Source: Haloactinomyces albus (GTDB lineage Bacteria; Actinomycetota; Actinomycetes; Mycobacteriales; Pseudonocardiaceae). From it: a DNA stretch of 64,000 nt. The translations under genes and the position numbers were made by a program. Below, piece after piece: positions 16,960-25,305 of this stretch. Within the stretch, counting starts at the first letter, position 1. Every line of letters begins with the position of its first letter. Where the stretch lies: assembly GCF_031458135.1 (NCBI RefSeq), contig NZ_JAVDXW010000001.1, positions 4,402,001 to 4,466,000 on the forward strand, in the 5' to 3' direction. The notes beneath the pieces are model-generated. The model worked only from the letters and a program-made list of their open reading frames with translations, was not told the origin of the DNA and ran no database searches.

Positions 16960-18142
16960 TACGAGCGGTGGTCCGGCGACCGAGCTGCCAACGGATGGCA
17001 TCATCCGGGTCAACGCGGGGGACTCGCGCAGGCACGATGCCTACCTTCCTGCACCAACCGTGCAGTCGCATGCTGCCAACCTGATGCCGCTGCCCGGTGG
17101 CGAACTCGGCTGCGCTTGGTTCGGCGGCACTCAGGAGGGCATGTCGGATATCGACATCCGGTTCTCCCGGCTCGGCAAGGAAGGGATGTGGTCGGAACCG
17201 GTGCGAGTATCGGCCGATCCGCACCGTTCGGAACAGAATCCGGTTCTGTTTCCCACGCCCACCGGCGAACTCTGGCTGCTCTACACGGCCCAGCGCGCGG
17301 GTAACCAGGACACGGCCGAAGTGCGCGTGCGGGTATCCGGCGATGGTGGTCGTTCGTGGGGACCGGCCCGAACCCTTTTCCCGGCGACCGATGTGGGCGG
17401 AGTGTTCGTCCGCCAGCCGATCGTGGTCCTGAGCTCCGGGCGTTGGCTGCTGCCGGTGTTCCACTGTGTGCGTCCCGGGGAAGGAAGGTGGGTTGGTGAT
17501 CTCGACACCAGCGCTGTTCTCGTCTCGGACGACGAAGGGGCGAGCTGGGAACACCACGGCGTTCCGGGGAGTACGGGCTGTGTACACATGAACATCGTGG
17601 CGCTCGACGATGGCTCGTTACTCGCGCTCTACCGCAGACGTCAGGCGGACGCCATTTACCGGAGCCATTCGGTCGACGGCCTCACCTGGAGTGAACCTGC
17701 AGCGACCGAGCTTCCGAACAACAACTCGTCGATCCAGGCCACAACGTTGCAGGACGGCAAGGTTGCGCTGGTGTTCAACGCGAGCAGTGCGCGCGACGCC
17801 ACGGCGCGGCGGGCGTCACTCTACGACGAGATCGACGGCGACGGCCTTGCCGAACCTGTCCAGCAGGCCGAAGCGGAAGGTGCTGCCTTCTGGGGTGCAC
17901 CCCGCGCACCGTTGACGCTGGCGCTGTCGTCCGATAACGGGCATACCTGGCCAGTACGTCGTGACCTCGAAGTCGGCGATGGCTACTGCTTGACCAACAA
18001 CTCGACCGACGGCCTGAACCGCGAATTCTCCTACCCATCGATCACCCAGACCGCGGATGGTGCACTGCACGTCGCTTTCACCTACTTCCGCCAGGCCATC
18101 AAACATGTGCGCATCGCGCCGGAATGGGCAGCATCAACCTAG
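16943..18142 (+). CDS. Sialidase-fold (BNR/Asp-box) protein, cytoplasmic
   Basis: 399 aa from GTG 16943, with GGAGG 7 bases upstream; overlaps the preceding permease by 17 bases. A six-bladed propeller of the BNR_2/exo-sialidase group is indicated by four Asp boxes: SGDGGRSWG, SDDEGASWE, SVDGLTWS and SSDNGHTWP. Other conserved pieces are CAWFGGTQEG, VFVRQPIVVLSSGRWLLP, NNNSSIQATTL and FSYPSITQTADGALHVAFTY. There is no signal peptide, so it works inside the cell on a small imported molecule, unlike secreted sialidases. Reaction unknown. Confidence 0.8.
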   Translation: MFPLDSTSGGPATELPTDGIIRVNAGDSRRHDAYLPAPTVQSHAANLMPLPGGELGCAWFGGTQEGMSDIDIRFSRLGKEGMWSEPVRVSADPHRSEQNPVLFPTPTGELWLLYTAQRAGNQDTAEVRVRVSGDGGRSWGPARTLFPATDVGGVFVRQPIVVLSSGRWLLPVFHCVRPGEGRWVGDLDTSAVLVSDDEGASWEHHGVPGSTGCVHMNIVALDDGSLLALYRRRQADAIYRSHSVDGLTWSEPAATELPNNNSSIQATTLQDGKVALVFNASSARDATARRASLYDEIDGDGLAEPVQQAEAEGAAFWGAPRAPLTLALSSDNGHTWPVRRDLEVGDGYCLTNNSTDGLNREFSYPSITQTADGALHVAFTYFRQAIKHVRIAPEWAAST

Positions 18143-18159
18143 CCACTCAGGAGCTGAAC

Positions 18160-19548
18160 ATGACCCAGGACCATGGCGAGAGAACACCAGAGAGCGCGGT
18201 GATCACCTCCGTACGGCCGCCAACCAGCATGAGCGGCTATGCCAAGAGTATGGGGCCGGGAATCGTCGTCGTTTTGTCCTGGCTCGGGACCGGCGATTTC
18301 ATCAGCGCCTCCGTGTCGGGTTCGACCTTCGGCTATGCACTGCTCTGGACGCTCGTGGTAGCCGTTTTCTCGCGCTATTTCATCGTTTCGGCGATGTCGA
18401 AATACCAGCTGTGCAATGCCGTTGGCGATGAGACGATTCTGGACGGTTACGCGCGGGTGTGGAAAGGATTCCCGATGTATATCGGGTCCGCTACCTGCAT
18501 CCTCGGGTTCGTCTACGTGTCGTTTCTGCTGCTCGCTGCGGGGACCGCGCTTGACCATCTGTTCGCAGGTGTTGTCCGGCTCGGTGTCTGGGGTGTTCCG
18601 TTCTGGGCTGCCGTGACGATGGGTGTGGCCGTATGGCTCGCCGTGCAGCGAAAGCGGCATTACCGGGGTCTCGAGATCCTGGCGCAGCTGACGATGTCGG
18701 CACTTGTGCTCAGCTTTCTGATCGCCGTGGTCGGCACCGGTGTGGACATCGGTGGCCTGTTCAAGGGACTGCTGTTCGAGTTGCCGCCGGGGCAGGCGGG
18801 GTACATTACCGCGATCACCACGGCGATCGGTCTCATCGGTGCCGTCGGCGGTTCGGCGGCCAACTTGCTCTATCCCTATCTGATGCACGAGAAGGGCTGG
18901 CGCGGCGAGAGCTTCCGCAAGGTACAGCGCTTCGACCTGCGGGCCGGGACGATCGTCATGTGCGGCCTCGTTCTCGCGGTGTGGGTCGTCGCCGCGGAGA
19001 CACTGCACGGCACCGGAACATCTGTCACGTCGGCAGACGACCTCGCGCTCATGATGGGGAAGGCGATCGGCCCGGCCGGGCCACCCATCATGTGGTGCGC
19101 GATCTTTTTCGTGGTGTTCGACAACGTCGTCACGCAGCCGCGCGTATTCGTGCGGATGTTCATCGAATCCGTCTATAAATCGTGCCCGGCCCGGGAACAG
19201 CGCATCAGGGCGGCCAGGGGCGTGCCCGATTCGTCGGTGAAGGACACCTTCGCGTACGACCGGTTGTTTTGGGGACTGCTGATCTTCGTCATGACCGTGC
19301 CGGTGATCTTTTCGATGCCCGGAATGCCCGGTCTTGTCGTGATCACCTTGCTCGGCAATTCGTTCAACGTCCTGACGGTGCCTGTGATCATCATCGGCCT
19401 GATCGCCATGACGACCAGGCGAGATCTGATGCTGTCGCACTACGTGAACAAGTGGTGGGAGACTGCGGTTCTGGGCGTCATCGGTGCGATCGGCTTGTGG
19501 GCGACCTACGAACTGATCCTGACCGTGGTCGGCTCCATAGCGAGTTGA
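18160..19548 (+). CDS. Nramp-like (SLC11-fold) permease lacking the metal motif, copy 2
   Basis: 462 aa from ATG 18160 (GGAG upstream); an in-frame ATG at 18124 would overlap the BNR gene. About 11 spans. TM1 reads MGPGIVVVLSWLGTGDFIS, so DPGN is replaced by GTGD (residues 43-46). TM6 reads GLIGAVGGSAANLLYPYLM, with no MPHN. Sequence differs clearly from copy 1, so this is not a recent duplication. The two permeases flank the BNR protein in one operon and may form a pair or import two different acids. Confidence 0.82.
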   Translation: MTQDHGERTPESAVITSVRPPTSMSGYAKSMGPGIVVVLSWLGTGDFISASVSGSTFGYALLWTLVVAVFSRYFIVSAMSKYQLCNAVGDETILDGYARVWKGFPMYIGSATCILGFVYVSFLLLAAGTALDHLFAGVVRLGVWGVPFWAAVTMGVAVWLAVQRKRHYRGLEILAQLTMSALVLSFLIAVVGTGVDIGGLFKGLLFELPPGQAGYITAITTAIGLIGAVGGSAANLLYPYLMHEKGWRGESFRKVQRFDLRAGTIVMCGLVLAVWVVAAETLHGTGTSVTSADDLALMMGKAIGPAGPPIMWCAIFFVVFDNVVTQPRVFVRMFIESVYKSCPAREQRIRAARGVPDSSVKDTFAYDRLFWGLLIFVMTVPVIFSMPGMPGLVVITLLGNSFNVLTVPVIIIGLIAMTTRRDLMLSHYVNKWWETAVLGVIGAIGLWATYELILTVVGSIAS

Positions 19549-19581
19549 CCGCGAACGCTCAAGTGCGTGGTACCTGTGGTG

Positions 19582-20313
19582 TACCGGGGAAAGTGGTTTG
19601 ACGCCGCCGTGCGCGCTGAATCCACCGTCGACCGGGATTTCGGCTCCGGTGATGAACGACGCCCCGTCGGAGAGCAGGAACACCACCAGCGGTGCCACCT
19701 CGTCGACGGTTCCGGTGCGCTCCAGCGGGGTCTGTGCGATGTTGGCCTCCCGGAAGGTCTCCGGTGCGGAGGTGGTCATCGGAGTCTCGATATGGCCGGG
19801 GTGGATGGTATTGACCCGGATTCCACGTGCCCCGAGTTCCACGCAGGCCGCTTTGGACAGCCCACGCAGCGCCCACTTGCTGGCGGTGTAGGCCACCGGG
19901 TAGTGGCCGGTCAGTGCGGCCACCGAGCCCACGTTGACGATCGAGCCGCCGGGCGGCATCCGTGGAGCCAGATGCTGCACGCCCAGCAGCGGGCCTTCCG
20001 TGTTGATCCGGTGAATCCCCATGTCCTCGATGCCGACCTCGCTCAGCCGCGCTCGCCAGGTCGCACCGGCGTTGTTCACCAGTCCGTCCACATGAGTCAG
20101 ATCGGTGGCCAGTGTCGCCCAGTCCGACGCACTCGCGACATCCAGTCGCCGATATGCGACACCATGCTCCTCGGCCAGTCGCTCACCTTCGTCGTCGAGA
20201 ACATCGGTGGCGACAACGGTGGCTCCGGCACGCAGCAGCGCCACGACCTCGGCAGCGCCCTGCCCGCGTGCGGCACCGGTCACCACGACGGTCTTACCGG
20301 TCAGATCGGCCAT
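19582..20313 (-). CDS. Short-chain dehydrogenase/reductase without its own stop
   Basis: Classical SDR: GKTVVVTGAARGQGAAEV (TGxxxGxG), VDGLVNNAGATWR (NNAG), GSIVNVGSVAALTGHYPVAYTASKWAL with catalytic Ser, Tyr and Lys, HPGHIETPM, and the end SFITGAEIPVDGGFSAHGGVK. ATG 20313 follows GGAGG. Relatives stop about 15-20 codons after PVDGG, but here no in-frame stop occurs and the frame runs on to 18139, antisense through the whole Nramp gene. The given left end is where the family should end. A frameshift or truncated 3' end is likely. Confidence 0.75.
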
Positions 20314-20649
20314 CTTGCCTCCTGAGATCCGACGTCGTTACGCAGGTACCGGATCCGAGCACGTCGCCGGTTCGAACCACGGTGCTGCGCGAAGCGGTGC
20401 CCTGCTGTTCGGCCGTGGCGATCTCTGTGTTCAACGAGTCTCCTTCGAAGGACTTGCCTCACGATGCCGGGACCGAGCAGTATCAGGGAAGACGAAGCTG
20501 CTGATGGGCATATTGATGTTGTTCATATCCTCGTGGTGAGGAAAACGACGCGGCTCGCCGATCCGGATCTGAACCTGCTCGTGACACTGCAGGCCCTGTC
20601 ATCCTGCATGAGGATCACAACGTTCGCAGAGGCGTCAGGAGAGCCGAGA
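20314..20649. other. Intergenic region with possible LysR-like N-terminal remnant
   Basis: 336 bases between the SDR and the esterase-like gene. From GTG 20536, in frame with the downstream gene, the peptide VRKTTRLADPDLNLLVTLQAL looks like the opening of a LysR regulator (DLNLLVTLxAL) but stops resembling one after about 20 residues. Otherwise no gene, hairpin or repeat was seen; it should hold the promoters of both divergent genes. Confidence 0.35.
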
Positions 20650-21870
20650 ATGCCGACGAATCCGATCCGCGACGTCGCGGTCCCACTGCACACCCTCGAC
20701 CCCGCAGAGCCCGACGTTTCCGATCTCGCGGCCCTGCGAGACCTCGTCGGCAACGCTCGTGTCGTGTGCCTGGGGGAGAGCGCGCATGGTGTGTCCGAGT
20801 TCTGCCGGATCAAGGACCGTGTGTTGCGCTTCCTGGTGAGCGAACTCGGCTTTTCGGCGCTCGTCATGGAATCCGGATTTCCCGAGGGACTGGCGGTGAA
20901 CGACTGGGTGTTGGGTGGAGCGGGCGATCTCGAACGGATCGCCGAGGCCGGGATCACCTACGGGTTCGGTGCGTGTGCGCAGATGCGTGCCGGGCTGCAG
21001 TGGATGCGCGACCGGAACGCGCAGCACGAGAGCAAGGTGCGCTTCTATGGCATGGACATACCCGGCTCGTGCGCAAATCCGGGGCCTGCCGTCGAAGCCT
21101 GCCTTGCGCGTCTGGCGCCAAGGCCACAGGACCAGGCTCTTCGGGCCTTGGCCGATCTCGGCGAGCGGTTCCAGGCGCACGCCCGCTATCGGGCGATGAC
21201 GCCCGGCGATCGTGCACGACTGTCACACGGCATCGCCGAACTCGTCGAGCGCGCCGGGACCTCCGGGGATGACATCGCCTATCGGTGCGCACTCGGTGCC
21301 CAGCTTCTCGACGGGCACCTCGGCGAAGGCCACAATCCGCGCGAGGAGTTGATGGCCGACACCGTCCGCTGGATCCTCGATCGCGAGGAACGCATCGTCA
21401 TCAGCGCGCACAACGGGCACGTCCAGCGCGGGTTGACGCCCATCGGCGCTCCGGCACTCGGTAGGATCCTTGCGCCCGTGCTGGGCGACGACATGGTCGT
21501 CATCGGCACGACCCGTGCCTGCGGCGAGATACCGGAGCTCCACTTCGAGGGTGAACCGCCCCGCCCGTCTTCGATTTCGCTCGAGGAGGTTCCGCCGCCA
21601 CCGCCCCATACCATCGACGCGCTGATGGACGCGGTCGACTTCCCGCTGCACCTGGCGAACCTGCGCCGCGTACCGCCGGAACGGATCGCCGCGGCCACGG
21701 CGATATGCGCGCAAACCCTCATGCTCGATCTCGATCCGAGCCGGGCCTTCGATGCCCTGGTGCACGTCAGGCGTCTCACCCCGGCTCCGGAGATCTTCGA
21801 ATCCTTGCAAGACTCCATCGCTCGCGCGACGGAGAACGCAGGAAATCAAGATCCATCATCGCCCTGCTGA
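20650..21870 (+). CDS. Erythromycin-esterase-family protein
   Basis: 406 aa. ATG 20650 with AGGAG upstream. Family features: VCLGESAHGVSEF (active-site Glu and His), ALVMESGFPEGLAVNDWV, RFYGMDIPG and VISAHNGHVQRG with the catalytic His. The Ere fold is used by macrolide esterases and also by many actinobacterial proteins of unknown role, including succinoglycan-biosynthesis relatives. I see no macrolide gene cluster here, so resistance is not implied. Single gene, convergent with the ACT protein. Confidence 0.84.
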   Translation: MPTNPIRDVAVPLHTLDPAEPDVSDLAALRDLVGNARVVCLGESAHGVSEFCRIKDRVLRFLVSELGFSALVMESGFPEGLAVNDWVLGGAGDLERIAEAGITYGFGACAQMRAGLQWMRDRNAQHESKVRFYGMDIPGSCANPGPAVEACLARLAPRPQDQALRALADLGERFQAHARYRAMTPGDRARLSHGIAELVERAGTSGDDIAYRCALGAQLLDGHLGEGHNPREELMADTVRWILDREERIVISAHNGHVQRGLTPIGAPALGRILAPVLGDDMVVIGTTRACGEIPELHFEGEPPRPSSISLEEVPPPPPHTIDALMDAVDFPLHLANLRRVPPERIAAATAICAQTLMLDLDPSRAFDALVHVRRLTPAPEIFESLQDSIARATENAGNQDPSSPC

Positions 21871-21926
21871 CCGCCACATCCGGCTGATACCGCCCGGTAT
21901 GGAAATCAGCAGCGGCAGCCGCGACG

Positions 21927-22328
21927 TCAGCCGCCGAGCCGTTCTTGTCCAACGCTGGTCAGCAGCTCCACGGCTTCATGTCCTCGCTCGGCAGGCACGA
22001 AAAGATGATCGTGGTAGTACCCGGCGAGCACGTTGCAGCTCATACCCGCCCGCGCGAGTCGGGAGGTGACCGCGGCGGTCAGCCCGACGGCGTCAAGCGA
22101 GGAGTGGACGCGCAGCGTGATCATCGCGGCGACATGGTCGTATTCGAGCACGTGCCGATCGGCGATTTCCTGTGGCAGCACCAGCGTGATGCCTTCTTCC
22201 TCGCGCACCATGGCAGTCGGTTCGATTGCCGAGGGCAGCTCATCCGCCCGGGCGAAGACATACCGTTCTGCCTGCATTTCGGGGGCCATCGCCGCCAGTA
22301 GCTCGGACAGGTTGCTCTCGCCGCTCAT
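21927..22328 (-). CDS. ACT-domain protein (ACT_3/DUF2241-like)
   Basis: 133 aa from ATG 22328. Small two-part ACT-like protein: ELLAAMAPEMQAERYVF and TAMVREEEGITLVLPQ, followed by ITLRVHSSLDAVGLTAAVTS and NVLAGYYHDHLFVPAERGHE. Such proteins probably bind an amino acid as a sensor; function unknown. A longer open frame exists upstream but lacks similarity. Confidence 0.8.
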   Translation of the reverse strand: MSGESNLSELLAAMAPEMQAERYVFARADELPSAIEPTAMVREEEGITLVLPQEIADRHVLEYDHVAAMITLRVHSSLDAVGLTAAVTSRLARAGMSCNVLAGYYHDHLFVPAERGHEAVELLTSVGQERLGG

Positions 22329-22621
22329 GCCGTCAGGCTGCCACGGGCGATGGCGACGGCGTTGATCGCCTCCGCGAATTTGCTGAATCACAAGGGGACT
22401 CGAACGTGGGCGTAGAGTTCCGCCGCAATCCCCAGCCCAGCCTGCAGAGTGCCCTCCTCGACGTTCCCTGCCGAACGGGTACGCCAGTGGCGTGCATCGT
22501 GATCTTGTTGGGGGCACTCGGGGATTTCAGGCCTTGCTGGGTGCTTACCGTTGGCAGGCCCTCGTCGGCGAAGTCGCCCGAGCCAATGCCGCGCGGGGAC
22601 AGCGCCGGGTATTGGGGCGTT
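22329..22621. other. Intergenic gap between ACT gene and toxin gene
   Basis: 293 bases. A plus-strand stretch near 22525-22630 reads LLGAYRWQALVGEVARANAA and then stops; it may be the tail of a lost gene, but I recognise no family. No RNA gene or hairpin was seen. Confidence 0.3.
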
Positions 22622-22918
22622 TCAGTTCGTCGCGAGGATTTTGAACAGCAGGGTGTCGACTTCGGCCAACGCGCGCGCGTCGATCTGGCGTTGCCGCTGT
22701 CGAAAGTCCTCCTTGGGATAGGGGCGGATACGGTCGACCACCGCGTATTGCCCGTCGGCGAGGGGCACGGTCCATGCCTCGAGACTTTCGGCAGTGAGCA
22801 CGGGCATTGCCAGCACCGAGTGGGGCTGTGGCTGGTCGTTGTACATTCCGCCCGAGACCACTACGACCGGTAGCGGGTAGCCGTGCAGCGTCCACACTTC
22901 GCCGCGCCGCAAGCTCAT
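22622..22918 (-). CDS. MazF/PemK-type endoribonuclease toxin
   Basis: 98 aa. MazF-like toxins cleave mRNA at short sequences. Seen: MSLRRGEVWTLHGYPLPVVVVSG (RRGEVW start and the R-x-V strand), VLAMPVLTAESLEAW, YAVVDRIRPYPKEDF and ALAEVDTLLFKIL. The end differs from the textbook MazF but fits the short actinobacterial group. Start overlaps the antitoxin stop by 4 bases (ATGA). Confidence 0.82.
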   Translation of the reverse strand: MSLRRGEVWTLHGYPLPVVVVSGGMYNDQPQPHSVLAMPVLTAESLEAWTVPLADGQYAVVDRIRPYPKEDFRQRQRQIDARALAEVDTLLFKILATN

Positions 22919-23154
22919 GCGGCACCCCGGGCACCCTCGGCGAGGCGTCGATCGGCGACCGCGTCCTGGTCATCGAGCTGGCCGGCCACGTCGGGATTGC
23001 CTGCCAGCCACTCGGCGTGTGCCTCGCAGCGGCGTCGGGTGTCCTCGCGTTCGATCAGTTCGGCTACCCACTGACTGAACGAGGCGCCGTCGCGCTCCGC
23101 CCACCGTTTCGCACGCCCATAGGTGCCTTCATCGAGATTCAACGTAGTGCGCAT
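22915..23154 (-). CDS. Antitoxin of the MazF-like toxin
   Basis: 79 aa. N-terminus MRTTLNLDEGTYGRAKRWAE is a ribbon-helix-helix-like DNA-binding start (RTTLNLD beta strand plus helix), followed by SFSQWVAELIERED. The charged, probably disordered C-terminal half would wrap the toxin. Located directly upstream of the toxin, it should also autoregulate the promoter at about 23155-23200. Confidence 0.8.
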   Translation of the reverse strand: MRTTLNLDEGTYGRAKRWAERDGASFSQWVAELIEREDTRRRCEAHAEWLAGNPDVAGQLDDQDAVADRRLAEGARGAA

Positions 23155-23278
23155 ACTCGCATGCTAGCAGTGGAGGTCATCGCTCAGCGACATACCACTG
23201 TTCTCACGCACCGCGACAAGGCCTGCTTACAGCTCGATGCTGCCCTGCATCGGTGACAGGCGGCCGTGCGGGGCCGAT

Positions 23279-24094
23279 CTACACCCGCCGTTTGAACACC
23301 CACGCCGACAGGGGAGCGAAGACGGCGGTGATCGCGGCTGCCCAGATCAGCGTCGCGATGATCGGTCCTGCCTGCACACCGGTGACCATCAGTCCTCGGG
23401 ACGCGTCGGCGAGGATGGAGACCGGGTTGACGCTGACGAGTCCCTGCAGCCAGCCGGGCAGGGTCTGTACCGGCACGAAGATGTTGCTGACGAACGTCAG
23501 CGGAAACAGCGCGGTCATCCCGTAGATCTGCACTCGCTCGGGGTCCGGGGCGAGCAGTCCGACCACCACGGCCACCCAGGAGAACGCCAGCGCGAAGATC
23601 AGCAACAGCACGACAGCGCCGAGCAGGCCGGCCACGCCGGTGCCGAGCCGGAAGCCGAGGATCATCCCGACACCGAGGACGAGCACGATCGACCAGGCTT
23701 GTTTGACCTGGTCGGCCAGGATGCGACCGGCCAGTGGGGCCCATCGGGCCACCGGCAGGGAGCGCAGCCGGTCGAACACGCCCTTGGTCAGGTCGGTGTT
23801 GAGCCCTTGGCCCACGTAGAGGCTGACGAACAGCATGTTCATCACGATCATGCCGGGCAGCATGAAGGTCAGGTAGGTCTGCCAGTCGCCCATGATGGCG
23901 CCGCCGAACATGAATGTGAACAGCAGGACGAACATGATGGGCTGGATGCTGAAGTCGCCCAGTTCCCAGGGGTTGTGCCGGACCTGCACCACGGTGCGCC
24001 AGGCCAGGGTCAGGCTCTGGCGCATGCCTTCGAGTGGGCTCACCCGTGCAGGCAGCGTCGGGCCTGGTGCGGGGGTGTCGGTGCGGGTGGTCAT
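23279..24094 (-). CDS. ABC-2-type permease of a DrrAB-like exporter
   Basis: 271 aa with six predicted spans. Characteristic segments: VVQVRHNPWELGDFSIQPIM, FMLPGMIVMNMLFVSLYVG, KGVFDRLRSLPVARWAPL (the coupling motif of DrrB-like permeases) and LTFVSNIFVPVQTLPGWLQG. The N-terminus (14 residues rich in Thr/Pro) is cytoplasmic. Start overlaps the ATPase stop by 4 bases. It forms the membrane half of a drug or lipid exporter; substrate unknown. Confidence 0.88.
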   Translation of the reverse strand: MTTRTDTPAPGPTLPARVSPLEGMRQSLTLAWRTVVQVRHNPWELGDFSIQPIMFVLLFTFMFGGAIMGDWQTYLTFMLPGMIVMNMLFVSLYVGQGLNTDLTKGVFDRLRSLPVARWAPLAGRILADQVKQAWSIVLVLGVGMILGFRLGTGVAGLLGAVVLLLIFALAFSWVAVVVGLLAPDPERVQIYGMTALFPLTFVSNIFVPVQTLPGWLQGLVSVNPVSILADASRGLMVTGVQAGPIIATLIWAAAITAVFAPLSAWVFKRRV

Positions 24095-25059
24095 GACAGG
24101 GTCCGTTCGGTGGATGCCTGCTCGGTCTCGTCAGCAGGGCGGCCGGTCAGGGACAAAAACACCTCGTCGAGGCTGGAGTTGCGCAGTGCCAGCTCGGTGA
24201 CGACGACGCCGGCATCGTCGAGGCGGCGCACGACGGCAGGCAGCACGGCAGGGTCGGTGATCGGCGCGGTCACCCGCTGCCCGTCGAGGTCGGGAACGTG
24301 GTCGGCGAGTTCGCCGACCACGGAGGTAACCAGCGGCAGGTGGGTCTCGTCTGCGGGACGCACCACCAGCGTCTGCGAGCCGATCTTGGCCTTGAGCTCG
24401 TCCGGGGTGCCGGTGGCGATGACCCGGCCGTGGTCGATGACGACGATGTCGTCGGCCAGTGCGTCGGCCTCGTCCAGGTACTGGGTGGTCAGCAGAACCG
24501 TCACGCCGCCTGCCACCAGGCTGCGGATCAGCGTCCACAGTTCGGTGCGGGCGCGCGGGTCCAGACCTGTGGTGGGCTCGTCCAGATACAGCATCGAGGG
24601 GTGGGCGACCAGGCTGGCGGCGAGATCGAGGCGGCGGCGCATGCCGCCCGAGTAGGTCTTCACCGCCCGGTCGGCGGCGTCGGTCAGTCCGAACCGGTCG
24701 AGCAGTTCGTGGGCCCTGTGCTTGGCCCGAGCGCGGGAGGATCCGAGCAGGCGGCCGATGAGCAGGAGGTTTTCCCCGCCCGTGAGGCTCTCGTCGACGG
24801 CGGCGTACTGCCCGGTCAGTCCGATCAACTGGCGCACCCGGTGTGCGTCGCGGACCACGTCGTAGCCGCCGACGGTGGCATGCCCCGCATCGGGCCGCAG
24901 AAGCGTGCTCAGGACGCGGACGGCGGTGGTCTTTCCCGCCCCGTTGGGACCGAGCAGTCCGAGTACCGTGCCCGTGTCCACCGCGAAGTCGACACCGTCG
25001 AGGGCGGTGGTCGTGCCGAAGCGCTTGACCAGGCCTTCGGCCCGGATGGCGTGGGTCAT
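24091..25059 (-). CDS. ABC exporter ATPase, daunorubicin-resistance (DrrA) family
   Basis: 322 aa from ATG 25059. Walker A GPNGAGKTTAV, Q-loop GLTGQYAAVDE, signature YSGGMRRRLDLAA, Walker B LYLDEPTTGLDPR, and the H-loop after LLTTQYLDEADAL. The extra C-terminal domain typical of DrrA (GTPDELKAKIGSQTLVVRP to NSSLDEVFLSLTGRPAD) is complete. Works with the next gene. No biosynthetic cluster is adjacent, so a general multidrug role is likely. Confidence 0.9.
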   Translation of the reverse strand: MTHAIRAEGLVKRFGTTTALDGVDFAVDTGTVLGLLGPNGAGKTTAVRVLSTLLRPDAGHATVGGYDVVRDAHRVRQLIGLTGQYAAVDESLTGGENLLLIGRLLGSSRARAKHRAHELLDRFGLTDAADRAVKTYSGGMRRRLDLAASLVAHPSMLYLDEPTTGLDPRARTELWTLIRSLVAGGVTVLLTTQYLDEADALADDIVVIDHGRVIATGTPDELKAKIGSQTLVVRPADETHLPLVTSVVGELADHVPDLDGQRVTAPITDPAVLPAVVRRLDDAGVVVTELALRNSSLDEVFLSLTGRPADETEQASTERTLS

Positions 25060-25262
25060 GGCGCACTCCTGTTCGTCCTTCGACACTCCCGGGTCCGGCG
25101 GCTCGGTTCGGTAAGGGTAGTCCCGAAACAGTGGGTGTGCCCGCTTGTGTCGACCACCGGTGTACCCGGAACTCATCGCCGGTTTGCTCAGTATCGAACT
25201 TCGAGCGCAATCGAGGTCAAGACGACAGCCATGTGGACGGCTGCGGGTGCTGCACCGATGTG
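25060..25262. other. Upstream region of the DrrA-like gene
   Basis: 203 bases between the exporter start and the arsI terminator. It should hold the promoter of the exporter operon. No gene or repeat was recognised. Confidence 0.35.
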
Positions 25263-25299
25263 TGCGGTGTGGCCCCTCACCTGGAGAGGCCACACCGCA
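25263..25299 (-). terminator. Terminator after arsI
   Basis: Perfect 12-base stem TGCGGTGTGGCC (25263-25274) with its complement at 25288-25299 and a 13-base loop, starting 7 bases past the arsI stop. A hairpin with the same GTGTGGCC core recurs after acr3. Confidence 0.78.
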
Positions 25300-25305
25300 A
25301 CGGGA

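Noticed and set aside
20650-21870. Macrolide resistance esterase
   Set aside because: The fold fits, but most actinobacterial members are not resistance enzymes and no macrolide context exists; I kept only the family name.
22329-22621. Possible tRNA or small RNA gene in the gap
   Set aside because: No cloverleaf arms or TTCGAATCC-type T-loop with matching acceptor could be assembled; GGACTCGAACG alone is not enough.
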